The position numbers and the translations under genes are program-made. From assembly GCA_902790015.1 (NCBI GenBank), contig CADAQF010000009.1, positions 57,292 through 121,291 on the forward strand: a stretch of 64,000 nucleotides of DNA, in the 5' to 3' direction. Below are positions 1 to 6,758 of the stretch, one piece after another (position 1 is the stretch's first letter; every line of letters begins with the position of its first letter). The DNA comes from an uncultured Eubacteriales bacterium (GTDB taxonomy: Bacteria; Bacillota; Clostridia; Christensenellales; Aristaeellaceae). The notes under the pieces are model-generated. The model ran no database searches and was not told where the DNA came from. It saw nothing but the letters and a program-made list of their open reading frames with translations.

Positions 1-858
1 TTTCTGGCGGATCTTTCGGCTGAAACCGCAAAGCCTGTCTATGTGCTGCCGGGGAACCATGACCTTTCCGGCCGTTACACGCGGGAGGCCTTCGCCGAAA
101 CCTACGGGGATTTCGGGTATAAGGACGCCGCCTTCCGCCACCCCGATTCCCTGAGCTACGCCGTCAGGACCGCCGGCGGCACGTGGCTGATCATGCTGGA
201 TCTGGACCATTACGACGAAAAGGACCAGGCGGACGCCTACGGCTGGGTGTCTGAAAGCCTGCTTACATGGCTCAGTGAGACGCTGGACATCACCGGCGCC
301 TCAAAAACGGCGGTGTGCGCGCATTACCCCATCCAACCGGTGCTGACAGAGACCGTGCGCGACGGGGAGAAGCTCTTTGCCCTGCTCTGTTCAAAGGGGG
401 TGCGGGCGTATCTGTGCGGTCACCGGCATACCAACGACACGATGGAGGCCGGGGGCCTGCGGCAGATCACCGTCGGCATGCCGCAGGGCTACCCCTGCCT
501 GACGGGATGGCTGGAAACGACGGAAGGCGGCTTTTTATACACCGCCGAACCCCTGTTCGGCCCGGAAAACGCCTGGTATGCCCAAAAACGGGAGGAAACG
601 CGGCTTCTGGGCCGGCAGATGGCGGCCGGTTCCCTGAAGGACACCCCGCTTGCAGAGGACGAAGGAGCCATCGCCTGGTTCGCCGAGGCGTTCATGGCCT
701 ATTCCGACGGAACGCTGCCGCAAATGCGGGACATCCTGCTGCGGGACGAAAACGCCGAAAAATGGCGGCAGACGCCCGTACGCTACGTGACCAGAGGCTG
801 GATCTTTTCCCTGCTGGAGACCGGGCAGGAAAGTGTCCGCCGGATAGAGATACCCTGA
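1..858 (+). CDS. Metallophosphoesterase, 5' end outside the window
   Basis: The frame is open from base 1 (it reads FLADLSAETAKPVYVLPGNHD), so the start codon lies upstream of the window and 285 residues are visible. It belongs to the calcineurin-like phosphoesterase superfamily: the metal-binding GNHD motif is at visible residues 18-21 and the second metal motif GHRHTND lies about 120 residues further on, preceded by AHYP. These families hydrolyse phosphate esters with a two-metal centre; the substrate cannot be told from sequence. The last 110 residues are helical-looking and outside the catalytic core. The stop is followed by a non-coding repeat region, so it is the last gene of its transcript. 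Confidence 0.85.
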   Translation, partial: FLADLSAETAKPVYVLPGNHDLSGRYTREAFAETYGDFGYKDAAFRHPDSLSYAVRTAGGTWLIMLDLDHYDEKDQADAYGWVSESLLTWLSETLDITGASKTAVCAHYPIQPVLTETVRDGEKLFALLCSKGVRAYLCGHRHTNDTMEAGGLRQITVGMPQGYPCLTGWLETTEGGFLYTAEPLFGPENAWYAQKREETRLLGRQMAAGSLKDTPLAEDEGAIAWFAEAFMAYSDGTLPQMRDILLRDENAEKWRQTPVRYVTRGWIFSLLETGQESVRRIEIP

Positions 859-984
859 AGCGCATCAAAAAAGGGCTGCTGCATCTAGGCTTACGCATGT
901 ATTACGCGAAGCAAAGATATGGCAACGTACTGAAGGAAAACAAAAACTGCGTACAGTAACCAGCGGAGCTCGTGAACGAACGGA

Positions 985-1058
985 GTCCGATTCAAAGAGA
1001 GTCCGGCGGTTCATCCGCCGGATGCCGCAGGCACCCCATAGGGCGTTTTGAATCGGAC
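985..1058. repeat. Branched inverted-repeat structure
   Basis: A perfect 12-bp outer stem (GTCCGATTCAAA at 985-996 with its complement at 1047-1058) encloses an 8-bp GC hairpin (TCCGGCGG at 1002-1009 with 1015-1022) and two very short hairpins (GCC/GGC and CCC/GGG). The fold resembles a multi-way junction. It is followed at once by a purine-rich run, GAAGAGAGTGAAGAAAAA, that recurs next to an inverted repeat at the other end of the window. Confidence 0.5.
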
Positions 1059-1140
1059 GAAGAGAGTGAAGAAAAATGAGGGGAGCGCGAGGGGGCACAC
1101 CCTCGCGTTTCATCGTATCCCACCGGCTTTGCCGGCGGGG

Positions 1141-1206
1141 GGCTCGCAGCGCCCGGAAAACAGGCCGGTGGCCTGTTTTCAGCGAGAGCGGGCCGGCAGG
1201 CCCTGG
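1141..1206 (+). repeat. Structured repeat element, copy 1
   Basis: An inner hairpin has an 11-bp perfect stem GAAAACAGGCC / GGCCTGTTTTC with loop GGT (1156-1180). An outer stem CTCGC (1143-1147) pairs with GCGAG (1182-1186). It is followed by the hairpin GGGCC-GGCA-GGCCC at 1190-1203. The same order of parts is seen in copies 2 and 3 with different but still complementary stem bases. Confidence 0.65.
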
Positions 1207-1231
1207 ACAGCCGTCAGGAAAACATTCCTTG

Positions 1232-1274
1232 CGGCTTTTCCGCCCGGGAGGGCGCAGCCCGACAGGAAAAGCCG
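1232..1274. repeat. Long hairpin between repeat copies
   Basis: CGGCTTTTCC at 1232-1241 pairs perfectly with GGAAAAGCCG at 1265-1274, and the loop holds the small hairpin GCCC-GGGA-GGGC (1242-1253). It lies between copies 1 and 2 of the structured element and may be a further module of the same repeat family. Confidence 0.45.
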
Positions 1275-1292
1275 TCGGGGATCGTTGGGATG

Positions 1293-1360
1293 GGGTGAGG
1301 CACGCCCGGAAAATGATCCGGTGGATCATTTTCAGTGCCGAACGGGCCGGCAGGCCCTGG
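1293..1360 (+). repeat. Structured repeat element, copy 2
   Basis: The inner hairpin is GAAAATGATCC / GGATCATTTTC with loop GGT (1309-1333). The outer stem is GGCAC (1299-1303) with GTGCC (1335-1339). The GGGCC-GGCA-GGCCC hairpin follows at 1344-1357. Compared with copy 1, bases in both stems have changed on both sides so that pairing is kept. Confidence 0.65.
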
Positions 1361-1379
1361 TTGCCAGTCCCTTTCCCAG

Positions 1380-1403
1380 GGCTCACGCATTCATGCGTGA
1401 GCC
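1380..1403 (-). other. Hairpin overlapping the stop codon of the GNAT gene
   Basis: GGCTCACGCA and TGCGTGAGCC form a perfect stem that includes the last sense codons and the TGA stop of the minus-strand gene ending at 1391. There is no T-run after it, so a simple intrinsic terminator is not supported; it may be a processing or 3'-end stabilising structure. Confidence 0.45.
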
Positions 1404-2935
1404 TCGTTCTCCCGCAGGGAAGGCGGCAGACGCCAGTCGGCCCTGTCTGCCCTGTACCAGTGAACGGCGACGGGCCAGGGCTTCTGAACAGAAAACTGCT
1501 TCTGCTGGGTGCCTATGTAGGTATAGCCGCAGTTCTGCGCGACCAGGTTGCCCGGAGCATTGTCCGCATGGGCCTGTATGAAAACGGAGGCGCAGTTCCT
1601 TTTAAAAAGCTCCTCGGTGACACGGGCGCAGGCCTCGGTCATGTAACCCCGGTTCCACCAGGGACGGCCCAGCACGTACTCAAGCTCCGGCTGTCCGCCC
1701 GGCCAGGCGGCAATGCCGATCGTGCCGATCAGTTCGCCGCTGTCCTTAAGCGTCACGCCGTACCGAAGCGCCAAAGGATCCTGATAACCTCGCACCCATT
1801 GGTCCACCTGCCGGCGGGTGACCTCAACGCTTTCGTGCGGGTTCCAGGGGAGATAGCGCGTCACCTCCGGGTCGGACGCCCAGGCGGTATAGATCTGTCC
1901 GGCGTCCTGGAGGGTCAGCTTTCTCAGGATCAGGCGCTTTGTTTCAAGCGCCCCCTCGGGGAGCTTTTTGGGCTCCGGCTCCTTCGGCGGGGCGGGCTTA
2001 TCCTCCTTGCGGGCGGACCGTATGACCTCCCCCGGGACGCCGGCGCGCTTTATATCCTCCCGCTCGTCGTAATCAAAGGCATCGGCGTTGGACTTAAGGT
2101 CCCGCGTGTCAAAGGCATAATCGAGGAAAGCGGGGATCTGCCTGATCGTCAGGGGAGCCAGCATTTCCCTGCGGATGGGAGCGGGCAGACGGCGGGGCGG
2201 GACGAGACCGCTCTTGCCGGCGATAAAGCAGTACAGCGTCCTGCCCTCGATAGCTGCGGCCATATCCTCCCCTTCGCCCTGCAGCAGGGCGTTCAGACGG
2301 TCCTGCTCCTGGGGGGACAGGGGCTGATCAGAATACACCGCCATGTCCGGAATAAACGGAGCCTCCGCCCTGAGCAGCTTGTGCTGGCGGCGGAAAAAGG
2401 CGGTCAGGGTTTCCTCGTCGCAGATAGTCTCCCCCACCATGCGGAAGCGGCTCAGCGGGGCGCGCGGCATATCCAGCTGAATAAGGCAGCCGTTCAGCAG
2501 GTCTCCCCCGGGCAGCGGCACGGTGGCGTCCGTCAGCTGCAGCTTGCGGCCGCGGCAGCGGGCCGTGATGCGGTTGGAAAAGCGGAAGGCGTCGTCGTCT
2601 CCCCCTGTGGGAAACAGGCACAGCATCCGGAAATAATCCGGGTCCATCGTCACCCGGCGCTCCAAGCCTACCTCCTCGGCGTAGGCTCCCAGGCTCACGC
2701 GGGCCTTGTCCAGATACCACTGCTCCCTATATATCTTTTTAGCGGGCAGCACCGTAAGCAGCACCGCCAGCAGCCCTACCGCGGCTACGGCGATGCCGTT
2801 TTCGTACTGCCGCAGGCTTAAAAACCACCCGGCGTACAAAAACAGCGCCAGCGCCACCAGCCGGAACAGCGTCAGCAGCCATCGCTTGACGTTCAGCGCG
2901 CGCAGGCTGCGGTCCTTTCCCTTGGCCGGGCTCAT
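1391..2935 (-). CDS. Membrane-anchored protein with C-terminal GNAT acetyltransferase domain
   Basis: The product is 514 residues. Residues about 20-40 and 45-65 are two hydrophobic segments, so the protein is probably held in the membrane. Residues about 85-310 form a domain I do not recognise, followed by a charged proline-rich linker (PAPPKEPEPKK). From about residue 330 the sequence is a typical RimJ/RimL-type GNAT domain: LETKRLILRKL, then a segment around GTIGIA and the acetyl-CoA loop region around RGYMTEA. Such domains transfer acetyl groups to amines, often N-terminal ones. The ATG overlaps the mutY stop codon by 4 nt, so the two are translationally coupled. The fusion to a membrane region is unusual for this family; the acceptor is unknown. 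Confidence 0.75.
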   Translation of the reverse strand: MSPAKGKDRSLRALNVKRWLLTLFRLVALALFLYAGWFLSLRQYENGIAVAAVGLLAVLLTVLPAKKIYREQWYLDKARVSLGAYAEEVGLERRVTMDPDYFRMLCLFPTGGDDDAFRFSNRITARCRGRKLQLTDATVPLPGGDLLNGCLIQLDMPRAPLSRFRMVGETICDEETLTAFFRRQHKLLRAEAPFIPDMAVYSDQPLSPQEQDRLNALLQGEGEDMAAAIEGRTLYCFIAGKSGLVPPRRLPAPIRREMLAPLTIRQIPAFLDYAFDTRDLKSNADAFDYDEREDIKRAGVPGEVIRSARKEDKPAPPKEPEPKKLPEGALETKRLILRKLTLQDAGQIYTAWASDPEVTRYLPWNPHESVEVTRRQVDQWVRGYQDPLALRYGVTLKDSGELIGTIGIAAWPGGQPELEYVLGRPWWNRGYMTEACARVTEELFKRNCASVFIQAHADNAPGNLVAQNCGYTYIGTQQKQFSVQKPWPVAVHWYRADRADWRLPPSLRENEAHA

Positions 2936-3969
2936 GCGTTTCCCCCTTCCAAAAGTATCTGTTCAGCCAGTGCTTTTGCCGCCCGCATGGCGGCGGGCAC
3001 GGGCAGTGCGTTCATTTCCGTCCGGGTATAAAAATGGGGCTTAAGTTTAGCGGGAACTGCGGAGGCCATGCAGGTGTACAGCTTCATCTCCCACACCCGG
3101 TGGGTAAATACGTGCCGGGCCTGTCCGGCGGGCGCCGCCGCTCCTTCAACGCGCAGTCCGCGCAGCACGGCGGAGGGGGCCTTTTCCGAAAGGCAGTATA
3201 CATACATGCCCTTTAGCAGCGCCTCCTCCCGCGCCTTCATATACACCCGGCCCTCGGAAAAAATCAGCAGAACGTTCAGGTGGACGGGCCTGGGCGGAAC
3301 TTTTCGGGGCTGCACGGGAAGGGCCTCCTGGTCGCCCTCTTTATAAGCGCTGCACTGCGGCATGAGCGGGCAGGAAGCGCAGTCCGGCGTGCCGGGCACG
3401 CAGATACCGGCTCCCAGGTCCATCAGGGCCTGATTGAAATCCCCCGGGCGTTCCCGGGAAATCAGTTCCCGGGCGGTCTGCTCCAGCTGCCTTTTGACGG
3501 AAGGCAGGGACACGTCCTCCCGGATGCCCCGGGCGCGGGAAAGGACACGGGTCAGGTTGCCGTCTATGGCAGGCTCGGGCAGGGAAAAGGCAATGGAGGC
3601 CACAGCGGCCGTCGTATACGGCCCCACGCCGGGCAGGCTGCGCAAAAGGGCAGCGTCAGCCGGGAAACGGCCGCCGTGATCATTCACCACGCATCTGGCC
3701 GCCTTCAGCAGGTTGCGTGCGCGGGAATAATAGCCCAGGCCCTCCCAGTATTTGAGCACTTCCCCCTCGGAAGCCTCCGCCAGCGCTTCGACAGACGGAA
3801 AGCGGCTCAGAAAGCGCCCGTAATACTCGCTCATCTGTTCGGTACGCGTCTGCTGCAGCATGATCTCGCTGAGCCATATCCGGTAAGGGTCCTTCGTGCC
3901 GCGGAAGGGCAGCTTCCGGCCGCACCGGTCGTACCACGAAAGAACCACGTCCGCAAATGATCCCCCCAT
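2932..3969 (-). CDS. mutY: A/G-specific adenine glycosylase MutY
   Basis: MutY removes adenine mispaired with 8-oxoguanine or guanine in base excision repair. The 345-residue product shows the HhH-GPD fold: catalytic Glu in SEIMLQQTR, helix-hairpin-helix LPGVGPYTTAA, catalytic Asp in PAIDGNLTR, and four cysteines C-X6-C-X2-C-X5-C (CVPGTPDCASCPLMPQC) for the [4Fe-4S] cluster. A C-terminal NUDIX-like 8-oxoG recognition region follows. The start at 3969 is chosen because AGGAGG lies 6 nt upstream; upstream in-frame ATGs at 3975 and 4005 would have no usable spacing. The gene follows an intrinsic terminator and is coupled to the GNAT gene. Confidence 0.93.
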   Translation of the reverse strand: MGGSFADVVLSWYDRCGRKLPFRGTKDPYRIWLSEIMLQQTRTEQMSEYYGRFLSRFPSVEALAEASEGEVLKYWEGLGYYSRARNLLKAARCVVNDHGGRFPADAALLRSLPGVGPYTTAAVASIAFSLPEPAIDGNLTRVLSRARGIREDVSLPSVKRQLEQTARELISRERPGDFNQALMDLGAGICVPGTPDCASCPLMPQCSAYKEGDQEALPVQPRKVPPRPVHLNVLLIFSEGRVYMKAREEALLKGMYVYCLSEKAPSAVLRGLRVEGAAAPAGQARHVFTHRVWEMKLYTCMASAVPAKLKPHFYTRTEMNALPVPAAMRAAKALAEQILLEGGNA

Positions 3970-3993
3970 GCCCATCCTCCTTTGATGTACAAA

Positions 3994-4002
3994 ATCATAC
4001 CA
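3994..4002 (-). promoter_or_regulatory. Extended -10 promoter for mutY
   Basis: On the minus strand TGGTATGAT forms an extended -10 element about 25 nt upstream of the mutY start. No good -35 is seen, because the upstream bases are the T-run of the preceding terminator. Confidence 0.45.
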
Positions 4003-4008
4003 CATTCC

Positions 4009-4047
4009 GCAAAAAAAGAAAAGCCCTTCCGGCGCTTGCCGGAAAGG
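4009..4047 (-). terminator. Terminator of the DUF3798 ABC transporter operon
   Basis: On the minus strand a 10-bp stem CCTTTCCGGC / GCCGGAAGGG with loop AAGC is followed by CTTTTCTTTTTTT. It lies 31 nt after the stop of the last gene of the operon. Confidence 0.85.
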
Positions 4048-4077
4048 CGAAGGGGTAAACGATATATCGGGGTAACG

Positions 4078-4551
4078 TCAGAAATCTCCCAAACCGAAAT
4101 CGTCGGTAACGATTTCATCCTCGGCTTCTTCGGCCTCCGTCTCTGCGGCCATGGACACGAACTCGGACATCCAGGCTTCCCGCGGCAGGTCGGCCAGAAG
4201 GCCGGGAAGGTTCACCACGATGCCGTCCATATTATAGGGAAGCTTCAGGGAGACGGTCTTTTTGACCGGCTCGTCGCCCTTGTTTTCGGTGATCTCCAGG
4301 TCCATGGTGAAGTTCTGGCCGATCCAGGTGGCCATGCCGCGATCGCGCTTGGAGAGCTTGGCGGTCTTGGCGCCGGTGACGTCCACGTTGATGCGCTGCT
4401 TGGCGCTGTAGGTTTCCCCGTTATACTCCAGGGTCTTGTTATCGAAATACACGGTGTGGCCGCGTCCCAGGATCATCATCAGCGCGGCCAGGGCGAGGAT
4501 GAATACGATCACCGCGCAGCGCACAAGCCATTTCCGTTTGGTGTCTGTCAT
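4078..4551 (-). CDS. Small membrane protein encoded with ABC permeases
   Basis: The product has 157 residues: a short charged N-terminus (MTDTKRKW), one transmembrane segment at about residues 9-29, then an extracytoplasmic domain of about 110 residues rich in beta-type sequence (HTVYFDNKTLEYNGETY) and an acidic C-terminal tail. The start at 4551 overlaps the permease stop by 4 nt. Proteins of this layout accompany sugar-type ABC permeases in some Bacillota, but I cannot assign a function. It may be an accessory subunit that sits on the permease pair at the outer membrane face (inference from context only). The longer open frame upstream is an overlap with the permease gene. Confidence 0.75.
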   Translation of the reverse strand: MTDTKRKWLVRCAVIVFILALAALMMILGRGHTVYFDNKTLEYNGETYSAKQRINVDVTGAKTAKLSKRDRGMATWIGQNFTMDLEITENKGDEPVKKTVSLKLPYNMDGIVVNLPGLLADLPREAWMSEFVSMAAETEAEEAEDEIVTDDFGLGDF

Positions 4552-5675
4552 TTGATCGCCTCCTGCTCCAGCTGCAGCTGCCTGCCGTTGCCGGCCTTGG
4601 CGCGGCGTTTCTTGGTTTCGTACATGACCAGAGCGACCGTGATGACGCCGTAGGACACGAACACGCGGAAGTATTCGCCGATCATGGAGTCTCCGGTGAT
4701 CTTGGTGCCGGCGTTGGGCGCGACGATGAACATGGTGTGGAACAGGATAACGCCCAGGAAAACGTTCCCGATGCTCGCCTTGTCCACAGATGCTCCGCCT
4801 ACCAGCAGGGCGGCTATACAGAACATGCCCACCTGCGAATGGCTGCTGTAGGTGGAAAGGTTGCCCATGTTCTGCAGATAGATGATCATGCCCAGTCCGG
4901 CCAGTACGGTGGAGATGACGATGGAAATGATGCGGGTGCGCTCCACGTCGATGCCGGCGTCCTTGGCGACCTGCATATCCTGCCCGACGGCGCGCATATC
5001 CTGCCCGAGCTTGGTGCGGCGGAACCAGATGATCAGCAGACACATGCAGACGATGATCAGCAGCGTGATGACCGGGATCTTGACGCCGGCGATGCGGAAA
5101 GACACCGCGTTATCCAGGCTTTGGCGCATGTTAAGCAGGCTCACGGTGTTGCGGATGCCGTAGCCGCGGGGAAGCTTGATGCTGCTGTGGCTGATGGGGA
5201 TGATCGGCCCCATCATGTACAGCACGATCAGCTGATAAACGCCGTTTATAAAGAAGCTGATGATATAGCTGGTGATCATTTCCCTGCCCTTGGCCATGTT
5301 CAGTATCTTCCCGCAGAAAAGGCCCAGCAGCACGGAAAACGGAACGGAAATGATCATGGCCAGCACCATGCCGGGAATGCCCCAGATCTGCCAGTCTGAC
5401 ACGAAGATCAGGGCAATCTCGCCGGCCATGGCGCCCAGCGTCATGCCGAAATTAAGCCCCATGCCCGCCATGATCGGGATCAGCAGGCTCAGGATCAGGA
5501 AGGCGTTTCGGCCCAGGCGGCTCATGATCTCGTTGAGCAGATAGGTGAACGAGAAACCGGAAACCGGTATGCAGACCGCGCAGATCAGTATGAACATGAT
5601 CGGCACGGAGTTGCCGGCCAGGAATGAGCCGATGCTTTTGCCGGCGCCCTTGGCGGGGACAGTCTTCACGCTCAT
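4548..5675 (-). CDS. ABC transporter permease (RbsC/BPD_transp_2 type)
   Basis: A 375-residue polytopic membrane protein with about 8-10 hydrophobic segments. The stretch GLNFGMTLGAMAGEIA and the late glycine-rich segment FCIAALLVGGASVDKASIGN match the branched-chain amino acid/monosaccharide permease superfamily. It would form the channel with the neighbouring permease (5672-6748). The start overlaps the upstream permease stop by 4 nt. The substrate is not shown by the sequence. Confidence 0.88.
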   Translation of the reverse strand: MSVKTVPAKGAGKSIGSFLAGNSVPIMFILICAVCIPVSGFSFTYLLNEIMSRLGRNAFLILSLLIPIMAGMGLNFGMTLGAMAGEIALIFVSDWQIWGIPGMVLAMIISVPFSVLLGLFCGKILNMAKGREMITSYIISFFINGVYQLIVLYMMGPIIPISHSSIKLPRGYGIRNTVSLLNMRQSLDNAVSFRIAGVKIPVITLLIIVCMCLLIIWFRRTKLGQDMRAVGQDMQVAKDAGIDVERTRIISIVISTVLAGLGMIIYLQNMGNLSTYSSHSQVGMFCIAALLVGGASVDKASIGNVFLGVILFHTMFIVAPNAGTKITGDSMIGEYFRVFVSYGVITVALVMYETKKRRAKAGNGRQLQLEQEAIK

Positions 5676-6748
5676 CGTCTCACCTCCGTCTTGCGGGTCA
5701 GGGCGTAGAGGATCATGCCGTTGGAGGCGATCATGCGGATGACCTCGCTCATGTCCATATGGATCATGTTGTTCATCACCGTCGGCGTCATGGTGACGAT
5801 GCCCTGGAACAGGAACGTGCCGATGATGACGTTCATGATGGACGCCTTATTCACCGAGGCACCGCCGATCAATATGGCGGACACGGCGGGCAGCGCCATG
5901 TAAAACGGCGCGTTGTACAGCTGGATAAAGCCAAAGCCCTGTTCGTATACGAGGATGCCTACAGCGCCCAGCCACGTGGACATGATCACGGAAAGGAGGC
6001 GGATCCTGTCCACATTGATGCCGGCGGCCCTGGCAAACGTCGGGTTGGAGCCGACGGCCGTCATGGCCGTACCGGTCTTGGTATGCAGGAAAGCCCACAT
6101 GCCGAAGGCGAGGACGGCGAAGAACAGCAGCGTGCCGACGGGGATCGACAGCTTGCCGATGTTGATCTGCAGGAAGTTTGCCAGTGCCTTATCGTAATAC
6201 CCTTCCAGCGAGATGGTAGTACGAAGGCCCTTGCCGGAAAGACCCCATACCATGTTGGGACTGTGATAGGGAAGCAGCAGCCACATCATGCACATGAAGG
6301 ACACGGAGGAAAAGCCCACATAGGTGGCGATCATCATCTCTCCGCCCTTGATCCTGTTCAGCAGCCAGCCGTAGCCGCCTCCAAACAGGAGCGCGAAAGG
6401 CGTTGCGATCAGGATGCTGATAAAGAAGGAAGCCGGCCCCCTGAAGCCCAGTTCGATGGACAGCGTGCCGCCCAAGAGACCTGCCACGATGCCCAGCGGC
6501 AGGCCGAAGTTCAGCCCACAGCCCGAATGGACCATCGGCACCATCGCCAGCACCAGCACCGCGTTCCAGCTGAAACGGTTGATGGTATTGGTGATCTGCA
6601 TGGGCAGATCCGCGTTGACAAAAGGCGCCAGGATGAACAGCAGCAGCAGAAACCCCGCGATAATGAGCCGGGGCAAACCGAAGCTCTGTACAGCCTTCCG
6701 TATGAGTTTGCCGAAAGAAGGATTGGTTTGATTCACCGTTTCACTCAT
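5672..6748 (-). CDS. ABC transporter permease (RbsC/BPD_transp_2 type)
   Basis: A 358-residue membrane protein paralogous to the next gene: GCGLNFGLPLGIVAGLLGG and AVSAILIGGASVNKASIMN match segments of its partner. Two different permease genes imply a heterodimeric channel, as in nucleoside- or purine-type importers rather than the single-permease ribose system (inference). It lies 10 nt after the ATPase gene. Confidence 0.88.
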   Translation of the reverse strand: MSETVNQTNPSFGKLIRKAVQSFGLPRLIIAGFLLLLFILAPFVNADLPMQITNTINRFSWNAVLVLAMVPMVHSGCGLNFGLPLGIVAGLLGGTLSIELGFRGPASFFISILIATPFALLFGGGYGWLLNRIKGGEMMIATYVGFSSVSFMCMMWLLLPYHSPNMVWGLSGKGLRTTISLEGYYDKALANFLQINIGKLSIPVGTLLFFAVLAFGMWAFLHTKTGTAMTAVGSNPTFARAAGINVDRIRLLSVIMSTWLGAVGILVYEQGFGFIQLYNAPFYMALPAVSAILIGGASVNKASIMNVIIGTFLFQGIVTMTPTVMNNMIHMDMSEVIRMIASNGMILYALTRKTEVRR

Positions 6749-6758
6749 GCTCTTTTCC

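Larger units (their letters stand above)
859..1390. other. Non-coding region full of inverted repeats
   Basis: No credible gene is found here; open frames on both strands are by-products of GC content. The stretch is packed with hairpins: a branched structure at 985-1058, two copies of a conserved element at 1141-1206 and 1293-1360, and a hairpin at 1232-1274. Related copies occur at the far end of the window (62.6-64.0 kb). Confidence 0.7.

Noticed and set aside
865..1386. 173-codon minus-strand open frame
   Set aside because: No ribosome binding site, no domain, and it runs across several perfect hairpins.
4552..5043. N-terminal extension of the small membrane protein gene
   Set aside because: The extra 164 codons overlap the permease gene in another frame and read as His/Arg/Gly-rich noise; the ATG at 4551 overlaps the permease stop in the manner of a coupled start.
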